Below, piece after piece: positions 16,111-24,544 of a DNA stretch of 64,000 nt. Position 1 is the stretch's first letter. Each line of letters starts with the position of its first letter. The DNA is taken from NCBI GenBank assembly GCA_041306075.1, contig JBFYKH010000008.1, positions 1 through 64,000 of the forward strand, in the 5' to 3' direction. The DNA is from JAHIYG01 sp041306075. Its GTDB lineage: Archaea; Altiarchaeota; Altiarchaeia; IMC4; SCGC-AAA252-I15. The position numbers and the translations under genes were made by a program. Under the pieces are notes generated by a model. That model saw only the letters and a list, made by a program, of their open reading frames with translations. It searched no databases and had not been told where the DNA came from.

Positions 16111-16704
16111 GAGACCAACCTAGGGCATACGGTAGTCATGGTATTGTCCTTCATGTTCGGGGGATTCCTGCTCACAACATACGCATTTACGGCGTATACG
16201 GTGCTCTGGAGCACTGAAACCGGCGCCGCGACCGCCGATGCCAACAGGACCGGCCAGGAGACGAACGCGTCCTGGACCGCGGACCGCAGAGACATGGGAC
16301 GGGGAAGGGAAGTGCCCGGTTTCCCCCCGTTCATACAAGGGAGGCCCATCAGGGAAAAAATCGACCCAATCGATTTCCTCACATCCCCGTTCATGATGTT
16401 CACCCTCATCGGCGGCCTTGTGTCGATGGCAGGCGCCATATCCATCAGGACCCTCACGCACAAGAAAGCTGTTACCAAGCTGAAGGAGGACCTGATGGAG
16501 CTGTACCTGACGGACGAGGAAAAGAAGGTCATGTCCATACTCGAGTCCGCAAGCCCGGACATGACGCAGAAGGAGCTGACAGACAGGACCCGGTACTCGA
16601 GGGTGAAGGTCCACCGCCTCCTCTTGAGGCTCGAAGCGAAAAGGCTCATAAGGAGGATACCCTGCGGCCAAACGTACAAGATACTCATTGCGGAGAACTC
16701 CTGA
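16108..16704 (+). CDS. Membrane-anchored winged-helix transcription regulator
   Basis: A 198-residue protein with two predicted membrane helices (about 8-32, VVMVLSFMFGGFLLTTYAF, and about 95-112, FMMFTLIGGLVSMAGAISI). They enclose an extracellular loop rich in T/N/D. The C-terminal cytosolic wHTH domain (about 135-198) contains LTDEEKKVMSILESASPDMTQKELTDRTRYSRVKVHRLLLRLEAKRLI in the order helix, recognition helix, wing. The architecture suits a one-component sensor that controls the divergent exporter operon. Start ATG 16108 lies inside the second copy of the 17-bp repeat. Confidence 0.83.
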   Translation: METNLGHTVVMVLSFMFGGFLLTTYAFTAYTVLWSTETGAATADANRTGQETNASWTADRRDMGRGREVPGFPPFIQGRPIREKIDPIDFLTSPFMMFTLIGGLVSMAGAISIRTLTHKKAVTKLKEDLMELYLTDEEKKVMSILESASPDMTQKELTDRTRYSRVKVHRLLLRLEAKRLIRRIPCGQTYKILIAENS

Positions 16705-16740
16705 CCCTGCTTTTTAACCGGCCTCCACGAATAGGATTAC

Positions 16741-17157
16741 ATGAAGGACTTCATAGCGCCCGGCCTCGTGGCTGGCTGCGTCATGCTCGCCGCCAGCATG
16801 ATGCTCGGGGGGCTGTTTTCCGCCGTTTTCCCGAGCACGGCCGCGGAGTACGGCAATACGACCGTATTTAGGCCTTGGAGCGACCCGTTCATGTGGTATT
16901 ACTTCATCCACCAGTTCATAATGGGGGTCATCCTCTCCTACGTGTGGCTTAAGGCCAAGACGCTCGTGAAGGCCCACGGCCTGGGGAGGGGCGTGCTGTT
17001 CGGCGCATATGTCTGGGCGGTCTTCGGCCTCCCGGGGATGCTCGTATCTTTGAGCAGCTTCCAGATTTCTGTCCTTTTGACCGTGACTTGGGCGTGCAGC
17101 GTCCTGGTGCAGTACGTGCTGGCAGGCGTCGTCTACGCCATGTTCGACAAGAACTGA
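16741..17157 (+). CDS. Small polytopic membrane protein
   Basis: This 138-residue protein has about four hydrophobic helices: residues 6-30, 50-70, 82-102 and 110-135. It begins MKDFIAPGLVAGCVMLAAS and ends with a short basic/acid tail. No family signature is recognisable beyond a resemblance to the small 4-TM proteins common in bacteria and archaea. A TATA-like ctttttaa (16710-16717) lies about 25 nt before the ATG, which indicates a leaderless mRNA. It follows the membrane regulator by 36 nt but seems to have its own promoter. Confidence 0.75.
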   Translation: MKDFIAPGLVAGCVMLAASMMLGGLFSAVFPSTAAEYGNTTVFRPWSDPFMWYYFIHQFIMGVILSYVWLKAKTLVKAHGLGRGVLFGAYVWAVFGLPGMLVSLSSFQISVLLTVTWACSVLVQYVLAGVVYAMFDKN

Positions 17158-17248
17158 GGGGAGGCGACGAGGGAGAGAACTGGTTTATATGCCAGTAATC
17201 CATGATTGTGTGTGCTATTGAACGGGGGATTTCTTCGTTTCTTTAGTT

Positions 17249-17290
17249 GCGGGCCCGGCGCCCGCCTTTTGTCGCCCGAGTTTTCGGGCG
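17249..17290 (+). ncRNA. Two consecutive hairpins in the leader of the next gene
   Basis: Hairpin 1 pairs gcgggc (17249-17254) with gcccgc (17260-17265) around a 5-nt loop. Hairpin 2 pairs cgcccga (17273-17279) with tcgggcg (17284-17290) around a GTTT loop and can extend by two G-U pairs. A TATA-like tttatatg (17183-17190) upstream would give a leader of about 90 nt, unlike the leaderless pattern elsewhere in this window. It could be a cis-regulatory RNA, a small RNA or an intrinsic terminator, and no known class is recognised. Confidence 0.5.
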
Positions 17291-17302
17291 GTTGCGTGAT
17301 TG

Positions 17303-17620
17303 ATGGATTATAAGCCCAGGCCGTACAACAGATGGAACGATAGGAGGGACAGGAACCGCGCCGGCGGCACCGAGAGGAGGCTCATGCTCGACATGGGCCG
17401 CCAGAAGTACTTCCGGATGGACCTCGACGAGCTCCTGGAGTCGTTCAAAGTCGGCGAGAACAAGAGCATACTGGCCGCGACCGTCCTCAACAAGATGTCC
17501 TCGCACTCCTTCGACGAGGCCTGCGAGTACCTGGGGAGGGTGCTGGAGGCCGGGAAGATAACCGAGGAGCAGGCCCACAGGATAAAGGCCTTAATGCAGC
17601 GTTATACTAAGTGGAGGTAG
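17303..17620 (+). CDS. Small basic protein of unknown function
   Basis: A 105-residue protein. Residues 1-30 are strongly basic (PYNRWNDRRDRNRAGGTERR) and probably bind nucleic acid or a phosphate-rich partner. The remainder is predicted alpha-helical (YFRMDLDELLESFKVGENKSILAATVLNKM and KITEEQAHRIKALMQRY). I do not recognise the family. Start ATG 17303 is preceded by a long leader with two stable hairpins. It converges with the methyltransferase gene, whose stop is 4 nt away. Confidence 0.7.
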   Translation: MDYKPRPYNRWNDRRDRNRAGGTERRLMLDMGRQKYFRMDLDELLESFKVGENKSILAATVLNKMSSHSFDEACEYLGRVLEAGKITEEQAHRIKALMQRYTKWR

Positions 17621-17623
17621 CCG

Positions 17624-18268
17624 TCACCGCTTCCTGGCGGTCAGGGAGACCGTCTTCCGCAGGAGCGTCTTGTTTCTTATAGGCCGGGTTTCCCTGACTT
17701 TGGCTTCGACCCCGTCGAAGCCTTCGAACAGGCCCGTCAATTCGGCGGTGCCGAAGTAGTGGCAGATGAGCCCCTTCTTCTTAAGGATGGTATTGGGTTC
17801 GGGCTCAGACGTCCTCTTCCCAGTCTCCTGCCTGAAGTCCCCTGCCGCGAAATCCTCGAAGACTATGCGGCCGCCATGGCGCAGCACCCTTGATGCTTCT
17901 GAGACCGCCGTCCGCCGCTCTGGAGCCAGCATGTTGTCGAGCACGTAATGGAGGACTACGGAGTCGAAAGCCCCGTCCCTGAATGGCATGCATCGGAGGT
18001 CGGCCCTCAGCGCCGAGACCTGGGAGGAGGGGTCAAGCTCCTCCCTGAGCCTCCTCAGCGCCTGCCTTGAGAAGTCCATGGCGACGACATGAGCGGGCCT
18101 CCGCTCAAGGATGTTCCACAGGGTCTTGCCGTTGCCGGCCCCCGCCTCCAGCACCAGCGAGCCCTCAAGGTGGCCTGGAAGCTCCCTGTTGCGCCTCGCC
18201 CAGCGGGTGCCGCGCCCGCCGTACTCCCTGTCCCAGACGCGGTCCTGACGTTCCATCGGGTAAGCCAT
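17624..18268 (-). CDS. Class I SAM-dependent methyltransferase
   Basis: This 214-residue enzyme has the SAM-binding motif I VLEAGAGNGKT, the acidic strand-2 residue in VVAMDFS, the ALRADLRCMPFRDGAFDSVVLHYVLDN stretch (motifs II-III) and a strand 4-5 region VLRHGGRIVFEDF. This is the Methyltransf_11 pattern of small-molecule and tRNA-modifying enzymes (Trm9-like), and the substrate is not resolved. It starts at ATG 18268. An overlapping divergent promoter lies between it and gatE (18269-18300). Confidence 0.85.
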   Translation of the reverse strand: MAYPMERQDRVWDREYGGRGTRWARRNRELPGHLEGSLVLEAGAGNGKTLWNILERRPAHVVAMDFSRQALRRLREELDPSSQVSALRADLRCMPFRDGAFDSVVLHYVLDNMLAPERRTAVSEASRVLRHGGRIVFEDFAAGDFRQETGKRTSEPEPNTILKKKGLICHYFGTAELTGLFEGFDGVEAKVRETRPIRNKTLLRKTVSLTARKR

Positions 18269-18300
18269 TAAAATACATTGAAGCGTTTAATTTTAACGGC

Positions 18301-20142
18301 GTGGACAGGGATTACGGTAAGATAGGGTTCATGTGCGGGGTCGAGATACACCAGCAGGTGGACACCGGGAAGCTTTTCTGCCCGTGCCCCTCCGTGATAC
18401 GCGACGAGAAGCCGGACTTCGTCGTCGAGCGGAGGATGAGGGCGACCGCCGGCGAGTTCGGCGGAGTCGACCCTGCGGCGCTGCACGAGTTCCTCAGGGG
18501 AAGGACGCTCTACTACGAGGGGTACGTCGGCACCAACTGCCTCGTCGAGCTGGACGAGGAGCCCCCGCACAGGCTTAACATGGAGGCGCTCAGGGTCGCC
18601 CTGGAGGTCGCGCTGCTTTTGAAGGCCAGGCCCGTCGAGGAGGTGCATGTGATGAGGAAGACCGTCATAGACGGCTCGAACACGGGGGGTTTCCAAAGGA
18701 CGATGCTAGTCGCAGTCGACGGAGTGCTTAAGACCAGCGAGGGGCCGGTGAGGATACCGACCATATGCCTCGAGGAGGACGCCGCCAGGATAATAGGCGA
18801 GGAGGGGGGGAACGTCCGTTACCGGCTGGACCGCCTCGGCATACCGCTCGTCGAAATCGCCACGGCGCCCGACGTGAAGAGCCCGAAACACGCCAGGGAG
18901 GTCGCCGAAGCCATCGGGGGGCTCCTTAGGGCGACCAGGGTGAAGAGGGGCCTCGGCACCATCAGACAGGACATTAACGTGTCCGTGGGCGGCGGCGAGA
19001 GGGTGGAGGTGAAGGGCGTCCAGGACCTCAGGCTCGTCTTGAAGGTGGTCGAGGGCGAGGTCGACAGGCAGCTCATGCTCAAAGATGTGAGGGCTGAACT
19101 CCGGGGTAGGGGGGCGGGGGATGGGGATTATTCTGAAGCCCCGTCCGACGTCGCGTCTGCCTTCGCAGGCACGACTTCAGCGGTCATAAGGAAGAGCCTC
19201 GATGCGGGAGGCACTGTCCTCGCCGTAAGGCTCAGGCGGATGGAGGGCCTCCTTAAGGAGAGGCTCGGCCCACAGCTAGCCCAGTACGCCAGGGCTCTGG
19301 CCGGCGTGAGGGGGATATTCCACGGCGACGAGCTCCCGGCCCACGGAATCACCCCGGCAGAGGTCGAGGCCGTCAGGAAGCTTCTGGCCGTCTCCGGCGG
19401 CGACTCGTACGTCATCGTCGCAGCCCCCAGGCAGCAGGCGCTGAAGGCCCTGTCCGCGGTTGAGGACAGGTGCAGGCTCGCGTTCAGGGGCGTTCTGGAG
19501 GAGACGAGGAGGGCCAAGGACGACGGCTCAACAGAGTATATGAGGCCGCTGCCGGGGAGCGCGAGGATGTACCCGGAGACCGACGAGCCTTTCGTGAGGG
19601 TGGATGACGCGATGCTTTCCAGGGTGGCTGGCAGCCTCCCGGAGCTGAGGGAGGAGAAGGCGAAGCGTTACGCGGGGCTCGGCCTGTCGGATGAGCTTGC
19701 GAGGCAGATTTCAAGGTCGGGAGAGGCGGGGCTCTTCGAGGAGCTTGTGGGCGAGTACCCGGGCATCCCCGCCACGGTCATCGCGCAGACGGTCTCCGCG
19801 ACGCCCAAGGAGGCGCAGAAGAGGTTCAAGGCCGATGTTTCAAGGTTGAACGCGGGGCACTACCGCCAGATGGTTGGGCTTTTGGGGCGGGGCGCCGTGT
19901 CCCGCAACGCCGCAGCCGAGCTTTTGGCGAAGGTGTGCGAGAAGCCGGACATGATGGTCGGGGACGTCGCGGCCGAGGAGGGGCTCATGAGCATCGGCGA
20001 GGGGGAGCTGAAGGCTTTGGTCCTGAATGTCAAGGCTGCCAATCCCGGTTTAAGCCAGGGCCAGCTGGTAGGGAAGGTGATGGCCGAGACGAGGGGACGG
20101 GCCGACTCGGCCCTCGTGCAGGAGATGGTCAGGTCTTCTTGA
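18301..20142 (+). CDS. gatE: Glu-tRNA(Gln) amidotransferase subunit E
   Basis: GatE pairs with the asparaginase-like GatD to turn Glu-tRNA(Gln) into Gln-tRNA(Gln) in archaea. The start GTG 18301 gives MDRDYGKIGFMCGVEIHQQVDT, the standard family N terminus. The frame stays open upstream but loses similarity there. GatB/GatE kinase-like hallmarks follow (GFQRTMLVAVDG, RLGIPLVEIATAPD, GTIRQDINVSV). The GatE-specific AspRS-like insertion comes next (about 250-400, with GIFHGDELPAHG) and then the YqeY-like tail that binds tRNA. At 613 residues it has normal length. A box at 18268-18277 lies 24-33 nt upstream. No gatD is present in this window. Confidence 0.97.
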   Translation: MDRDYGKIGFMCGVEIHQQVDTGKLFCPCPSVIRDEKPDFVVERRMRATAGEFGGVDPAALHEFLRGRTLYYEGYVGTNCLVELDEEPPHRLNMEALRVALEVALLLKARPVEEVHVMRKTVIDGSNTGGFQRTMLVAVDGVLKTSEGPVRIPTICLEEDAARIIGEEGGNVRYRLDRLGIPLVEIATAPDVKSPKHAREVAEAIGGLLRATRVKRGLGTIRQDINVSVGGGERVEVKGVQDLRLVLKVVEGEVDRQLMLKDVRAELRGRGAGDGDYSEAPSDVASAFAGTTSAVIRKSLDAGGTVLAVRLRRMEGLLKERLGPQLAQYARALAGVRGIFHGDELPAHGITPAEVEAVRKLLAVSGGDSYVIVAAPRQQALKALSAVEDRCRLAFRGVLEETRRAKDDGSTEYMRPLPGSARMYPETDEPFVRVDDAMLSRVAGSLPELREEKAKRYAGLGLSDELARQISRSGEAGLFEELVGEYPGIPATVIAQTVSATPKEAQKRFKADVSRLNAGHYRQMVGLLGRGAVSRNAAAELLAKVCEKPDMMVGDVAAEEGLMSIGEGELKALVLNVKAANPGLSQGQLVGKVMAETRGRADSALVQEMVRSS

Positions 20143-20524
20143 TGAGCTCGCAGGAGACTATCTTCGCGAGGTCCCTGGCCGTTATGCCGCTGCCCTTCCA
20201 TTTCGTCTTCCTCAGCCAGTCGTTGATTTCCCTGGCGTCTTCCTGGAGCCGTTCCATGGTGAAGTGTTCTTCCACATGGCGTATCCTCTCGTTCGGGTCT
20301 GTGTAAAGCTCCTTCCATCTCGGCATCCAGCTTCGCATGCTGACGTAGTTCATGAACTTCTTGGCGGCAGGGTCGTCGCGGCAGGCGAACGCGAGCTCTG
20401 CTAGCCGGTCCAGCTTTTCGCCGAGGGGGGACAGTTCCTTCAAAGCGGACATCGTAGTGATTCCCTGCGGCGGGTACATCAGGTCGGACTCGTCCTTCCT
20501 CCGTTTCACGGCTTCCTTGACCAT
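20129..20524 (-). CDS. Conserved-looking small protein, unknown function
   Basis: This is a 131-residue soluble, mostly helical protein rich in K/E/R. It has a WMPRWKELYTDPNERIRHVEEHF segment and a C terminus GITARDLAKIVSCELIKKT. I do not recognise a family. Start ATG 20524 is preceded by a TATA-like gtatttatg (20549-20557) at leaderless spacing, so I prefer it to upstream alternative starts. Its last 14 nt overlap the end of gatE on the other strand. Confidence 0.65.
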   Translation of the reverse strand: MVKEAVKRRKDESDLMYPPQGITTMSALKELSPLGEKLDRLAELAFACRDDPAAKKFMNYVSMRSWMPRWKELYTDPNERIRHVEEHFTMERLQEDAREINDWLRKTKWKGSGITARDLAKIVSCELIKKT

Positions 20525-20560
20525 GTTAATATACCGGGTCCGGAGGGGCATAAATACGCA

Positions 20561-20764
20561 TTAAGGGCGCTTAAGCGCCGGTCGGAGGCCTTCCACGCCG
20601 CCCACCCGCAGTTTCGCGAAGAGTTCCCTGGGGCGCGGGTTCTCCTTGAGGCCGTGCCTGAGTAGCGCTTCGTGGTCCCTCTTGCCTTCCACGATGACCG
20701 GGCAGTCCAGGGAGTCCAGGAATTCGGCGAGCTTCTCTTCCAGGGGCTGTTTTGCCGCAGTCAT
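20561..20764 (-). CDS. Truncated Toprim-like protein
   Basis: A 67-residue product containing PVIVEGKRDHEALLRHG (about residues 22-38), the N-terminal Toprim motif with the catalytic Glu found in archaeal UPF0292, RNase M5 and primase-like proteins. Full Toprim domains are about 100 residues and need a later DxD metal motif. Here the frame stops 30 residues after the Glu, so the metal site is absent. It is either a short non-catalytic paralogue or a 3'-truncated pseudogene. It sits upstream of the unknown gene at 20129 in the same direction. Confidence 0.55.
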   Translation of the reverse strand: MTAAKQPLEEKLAEFLDSLDCPVIVEGKRDHEALLRHGLKENPRPRELFAKLRVGGVEGLRPALKRP

Positions 20765-20773
20765 TGGGGGCGC

Positions 20774-20787
20774 GGTTATATATAACC
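20774..20787. promoter_or_regulatory. Perfect 14-bp palindrome over a TATA element
   Basis: The sequence ggttatatataacc is its own reverse complement. It lies between the divergent starts of the Toprim-like gene (20764) and the wHTH regulator (20826). It contains a TATA-type core and is a candidate symmetric operator for the regulator or a bidirectional promoter element. Confidence 0.5.
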
Positions 20788-20825
20788 ATATCCACTATGT
20801 TTAACATATATTAAATTTATGAAAC

Positions 20826-21296
20826 ATGGGTAAAAGAGCCAAAGAAACCAGGAGGAATCTGAAGCTGAAGCTTGCGGACGCCGGCAGCGCCCTCGGCCTC
20901 AGCCCCACCATGTTCGGCATATACATGGAGCTGTTCCTGTCGGTGAAACCCATCGGGCTGAGGGAGATAGCCGACGCCACGGGATACAGCGTCTCCACCG
21001 TCTGCAACAACATGGAGGCCATAGAGAACCTCCTAGACGTCCGGAAGTTCAGGATGCCCGGCAGCAAGAAGGAGTACTACGAATGCCAGAACGACCTGAC
21101 GACGATATACCGGAAGAAGATAACATGCGCCAGAGAGGTCCTGCCCAGAATCGTGGAGGCCCTCAGGTCCGCGGAGGAGGGGATGGGCTCTGAGGACGCC
21201 AATCTGCTAGAACGCATTGTGAAGAGGCGACGGGACTACGAAAGGCTCGGGAGCCTGCTTGATGCCATGGAGGTGGACATGCATGCCAGAGCATAA
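20826..21296 (+). CDS. GbsR/MarR-like winged-helix regulator of exporter cassette 2
   Basis: A 156-residue cytosolic DNA-binding protein. The N-terminal half holds the winged helix (SPTMFGIYMELFLSVKPIGLREIADATGYSVSTVCNNMEAIENLL), followed by a beta-wing region RKFRMPGSKKEYYE. The rest is a long helical region likely for dimerisation, as in the GbsR/MarR group. Its last 14 nt overlap the start of an ABC ATPase, so it is co-transcribed with cassette 2 and is probably its own repressor. The start codon lies in tgaaacatgg, a 10-mer shared with the regulator of cassette 1. Confidence 0.8.
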   Translation: MGKRAKETRRNLKLKLADAGSALGLSPTMFGIYMELFLSVKPIGLREIADATGYSVSTVCNNMEAIENLLDVRKFRMPGSKKEYYECQNDLTTIYRKKITCAREVLPRIVEALRSAEEGMGSEDANLLERIVKRRRDYERLGSLLDAMEVDMHARA

Positions 21297-22005
21297 GGAC
21301 GGCCCAAAGCGCGCGCCCGGAGGAAAATGCGACCCCGCACCCATAATACGGCTTGTCGACGTCTGGAAGGTGTACAGGATGGGCGAAGTCGAGGTCCCCG
21401 CTCTGAGGGGGCTCACCCTCGAGATACACCCGTGCGAATTCGTGGCCATCATGGGCCCGTCCGGAAGCGGCAAGAGCACTTCCATGAACATGGTCGGCTG
21501 CCTCGACGTCCCCACCCGGGGGGAGATATACCTCGACGGGAGGAACATAGCCGAACTCGAGGAATCGGAGCTCGCCCAGATAAGGGGGCGGAAGATCGGC
21601 TTCGTCTTCCAGCAGTTCAACCTGATACAGAACCTCTCCGCGGTCGAGAACGTCACCATGCCGATGATGTTCCAGGATGTGCCGACGTATGAGCGCGAGG
21701 AGAGGGGAAGGAGGCTCCTTGAGACTGTGGGCCTCGGAGAGAGGATGGACCACAGGCCGACCGAACTTTCGGGCGGGGAACAGCAGAGGGTGGCCATCGC
21801 GCGGGCGCTAGCCAACAACCCGCCGGTCATACTCGCGGACGAGCCGACGGGAAACCTCGACTCCAGGAGGGGCGAGGAGATAATGGAGCTGTTGACTGCG
21901 CTCCACGAGAGGGAGGACAAGACAATAATCATGGTCACGCACGACGCTAAGCTTAGCAAGTACGCCGACCGTGTGATAAACATAAAGGACGGCAAAGTGG
22001 TATAG
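21283..22005 (+). CDS. ABC transporter ATP-binding protein, MacB/LolD type (cassette 2)
   Basis: A 240-residue ATPase with Walker A GPSGSGKST, Q-loop FQQFNL, signature LSGGEQQRVAIARA, Walker B PVILADEPTGNLDS and VTHD. It is close in sequence to the cassette 1 ATPase. Start ATG 21283 (MPEHKDGPK) overlaps the regulator by 14 nt, and ATG 21259 would be 8 codons earlier. It energises the two permeases encoded downstream. Confidence 0.93.
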   Translation: MPEHKDGPKRAPGGKCDPAPIIRLVDVWKVYRMGEVEVPALRGLTLEIHPCEFVAIMGPSGSGKSTSMNMVGCLDVPTRGEIYLDGRNIAELEESELAQIRGRKIGFVFQQFNLIQNLSAVENVTMPMMFQDVPTYEREERGRRLLETVGLGERMDHRPTELSGGEQQRVAIARALANNPPVILADEPTGNLDSRRGEEIMELLTALHEREDKTIIMVTHDAKLSKYADRVINIKDGKVV

Positions 22006-22017
22006 GAGGTATGAAAG

Positions 22018-23316
22018 ATGATGAAGAGGATTGTTGCGGCTGCGGTTCTGTTGATGCTGGCGTCCTGCGCGTCCGCGCAGGCAAGGTATGATTCGGCGTC
22101 CATCGAGCCGCCTTACGTCGAGCCCGGAGACACCGTCGCCATCAACGTCAAGTTCCACGAGGGGCTGACCAAGAGGGAGATATACACGACTCCGGTTAGC
22201 GACGGCGAGAGGCTGCCCATCGGGGAGAAGGCCGACACATCATATTCCGCAGTCCTCGTCCCCAAGGACGAGGCCACTAGGCGCTACGTCCTGATAAAGG
22301 AGGGCGAAAGGCCGATAGGCCATCTATTCGCAGGCGAGACGTGGACAGCCCCCTTCGAAATCCAGGTCCTGGACGGCGCGCCGCCCACGAACTACACCCT
22401 CACGTTCCAGCTGGCGAGGGGAGGCCTCGAAGGCGCTAGGACGGAGGTCGCCCTCACGCGCGACATAACCGTGGTCGTGAACGGGGCGCCGAAGTTCACC
22501 ATCGACTCTGATAACGAGCTGTCCGCAGGCAAGGCCAATAGCTTCAGGGTGGCCATCGGAAACGTAGGCGGCGGGACGGCCAGGCAGGTCACAGTTACCA
22601 TCAACGCGACTTCGCCGCTCACGGTGTTGAAGGCTTCGAGCCAGTACCTGGGGGACATGAACGGATTGTCGTCGAACACGCTCCACTACGACCTTTACGT
22701 TGACAGCACCGCCTCTCCGAAGGCATACACCATACCCGTCGAGATAAGGTATACCGACCGGGAGGGCGTCCAGCAGACGGTCGGAAAGATGCTGGGCGTC
22801 AAGGTCTCGGGGAACCCTAATGTCATGGCGAGCATCGACAGCTTCGACGACGCGAAGGGGGGCATGACCGGGAAGGTCACGGTCAGCGTCGCGAACAAGG
22901 GCTTCGTCGAGGCGAAGTTCCTTTCACTGAGCGTCCTTGACGGGGACAAGTATACAGTCACGTCGAAGAGCGACATGTACATCGGCAACCTGGCTTCAGA
23001 CGACTTCCAGTCCGAGGACTTCACAGTCAGGTTCGCGGACGGCGCGAGCGGCAAGGTGCCGCTGAAGGTTAGGGCCTCGTACACCGAGGAGAACAACAAC
23101 GGCGTCCACAACGAGGACTTTGAGCTTCCGATAAACGTGATGTCCCCTGAGGACTACGACAAGGCCCACCCGACGACAGATAGCAGCCAGCATCTCGTAA
23201 TGGTCGCGGTAGTGATACCGGCCCTGATAGTCGCCTACGTGGCATTGTGGCTCCTGTACAAGGTCGCCGGGGCCGTGACTGGATTCATAGACCGGAAGGT
23301 GTTCCGGAGAAAGTAG
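22018..23316 (+). CDS. Secreted CARDB-like partner protein with C-terminal anchor (cassette 2)
   Basis: A 432-residue protein. The signal helix (MMKRIVAAAVLLMLASCASAQA) has a Cys in LASC, which looks lipobox-like but is not a firm call. Three beta-sandwich modules follow (residues about 30-340) with the NEW3/CARDB feel (FRVAIGNVGGGTARQVTVTIN; KVTVSVANKGFVEAKFLSLSV). A C-terminal helix (HLVMVAVVIPALIVAYVALWLLYKV) ends in RKVFRRK. Its position between the ATPase and the permeases mirrors cassette 1. Confidence 0.85.
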   Translation: MMKRIVAAAVLLMLASCASAQARYDSASIEPPYVEPGDTVAINVKFHEGLTKREIYTTPVSDGERLPIGEKADTSYSAVLVPKDEATRRYVLIKEGERPIGHLFAGETWTAPFEIQVLDGAPPTNYTLTFQLARGGLEGARTEVALTRDITVVVNGAPKFTIDSDNELSAGKANSFRVAIGNVGGGTARQVTVTINATSPLTVLKASSQYLGDMNGLSSNTLHYDLYVDSTASPKAYTIPVEIRYTDREGVQQTVGKMLGVKVSGNPNVMASIDSFDDAKGGMTGKVTVSVANKGFVEAKFLSLSVLDGDKYTVTSKSDMYIGNLASDDFQSEDFTVRFADGASGKVPLKVRASYTEENNNGVHNEDFELPINVMSPEDYDKAHPTTDSSQHLVMVAVVIPALIVAYVALWLLYKVAGAVTGFIDRKVFRRK

Positions 23317-23322
23317 GGCGGG

Positions 23323-24543
23323 ATGATAGCCGATTACCTCAGGCATGCGGCGCATAGCCTGGCCAGCCGGGGACTCAGGAGCTGGCTGACCATGCTCGGC
23401 ATATTCGTCGGGATAGCCGCGGTGGTGGCCCTGACGTCGCTCGGCCAGGGCCTCCAGGACTACATAGACCAGGAGTTCCAGAAGATAGGAGTCAACCGGG
23501 TCATCGTGCTCCCGGGCGGCGGAGGATTCCAGGCCTTCCAGCCGGGCCTTTCGTCCGCGAAGCTCCACGACCACGACCTCGACGTCGCCCTAAGGGTCAG
23601 GGGGGTCGACTCCGGCATAGGCCTCTACAGGAGGGTCGTCCCGGTCAACCACCGCGGGGAAACGAAGTTCGTGAACCTTTTCGGGGCCCCATTCGACCAG
23701 GAGTCTATCGAGTACATGAGGACCCTGAAGTTCATGGAGGTCGACGAGGGCAGGTACCTCACCCCGCAGGACAGGCGCAACGCCCTCATGGCGAGGGTTC
23801 TGGCGACGGAGGTCTTCAAGAAGGAAGTCAAGAGGGGCGAGAAGGTCGAAGTCGACGGGTTCACGTTCACGATAGTCGGCTTCAATCCGAAGTCCGGGGA
23901 GCCCCCGCAGGACAGGAAGGTGGTGGTGCCGCTGTCGACGATGCGCGAGATGTACCCCATCGGCGACGAGCTGAACATGATATCGGTCCGCACAAAGCCT
24001 GGCTTCAACGTCACGGAGGTGGCGGAGGACATGAAGACGAGGCTGAGGAGGGACCACGGGCTCGCGGAGGGGAAGGAGGACTTCACCATACAGACCGCCG
24101 AGCAGATGATGAAGACGTTCCAGAGCATAGTCGGCGTCGTCCAGACGGTCCTGTCCGGGATAGCAGCCATATCGCTCGTGGTCGGCGGCCTCGGAATCAT
24201 GACTACGATGTACACGAGCGTCATCGAGCGGACGAGCCAGATAGGCATAATGAAGGCGGTCGGCGCGAAGAACCGCGACATAATGCTGCTCTTCCTCATC
24301 GAATCCGGAGCCCTCGGCCTCGTGGGCGGGATAATCGGCGTCGCTCTCGGCCTGTCGATAAGCTTCGGGGTCGCATACGTGGCGCAGAGTTACTACGGAA
24401 TAGAGCTGCTCCACGCGTCGGCGGACCCCGCCATCATACTCGGGGCCCTCTCGTTCAGCTTCGTCGTGGGATGCGCCTCGGGGGTACTGCCTTCCCTGAA
24501 GGCCGCGGACATGAAGCCCGTGGAGGCGATAAGGCAGAAGTAA
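23323..24543 (+). CDS. MacB/FtsX-type permease A (cassette 2)
   Basis: A 406-residue permease. The N-terminal helix follows RSWLTMLGIFVGIAAVVALTSLGQG. A MacB-type extracytoplasmic domain (about 45-270) and three C-terminal helices follow (GIAAISLVVGGLGIMTTMYTSV, the GALGLVGGIIGVALGLSI region, ALSFSFVVGCASGVLPSLKA), with the RTSQIGIMKAVGAKN coupling loop. It is followed after 1 nt by a paralogous permease, so the exporter is probably a heterodimer. Confidence 0.92.
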   Translation: MIADYLRHAAHSLASRGLRSWLTMLGIFVGIAAVVALTSLGQGLQDYIDQEFQKIGVNRVIVLPGGGGFQAFQPGLSSAKLHDHDLDVALRVRGVDSGIGLYRRVVPVNHRGETKFVNLFGAPFDQESIEYMRTLKFMEVDEGRYLTPQDRRNALMARVLATEVFKKEVKRGEKVEVDGFTFTIVGFNPKSGEPPQDRKVVVPLSTMREMYPIGDELNMISVRTKPGFNVTEVAEDMKTRLRRDHGLAEGKEDFTIQTAEQMMKTFQSIVGVVQTVLSGIAAISLVVGGLGIMTTMYTSVIERTSQIGIMKAVGAKNRDIMLLFLIESGALGLVGGIIGVALGLSISFGVAYVAQSYYGIELLHASADPAIILGALSFSFVVGCASGVLPSLKAADMKPVEAIRQK

Positions 24544-24544
24544 G

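Noticed and set aside
16020..16688. Upstream extension of the cassette 1 secreted protein
   Set aside because: It is antisense to the membrane wHTH regulator. The signal peptide begins at 16019 or 16004.
18067..18300. Open frame before gatE
   Set aside because: It is antisense to the methyltransferase gene and rich in Pro/Arg/Cys without similarity. GatE begins at GTG 18301.
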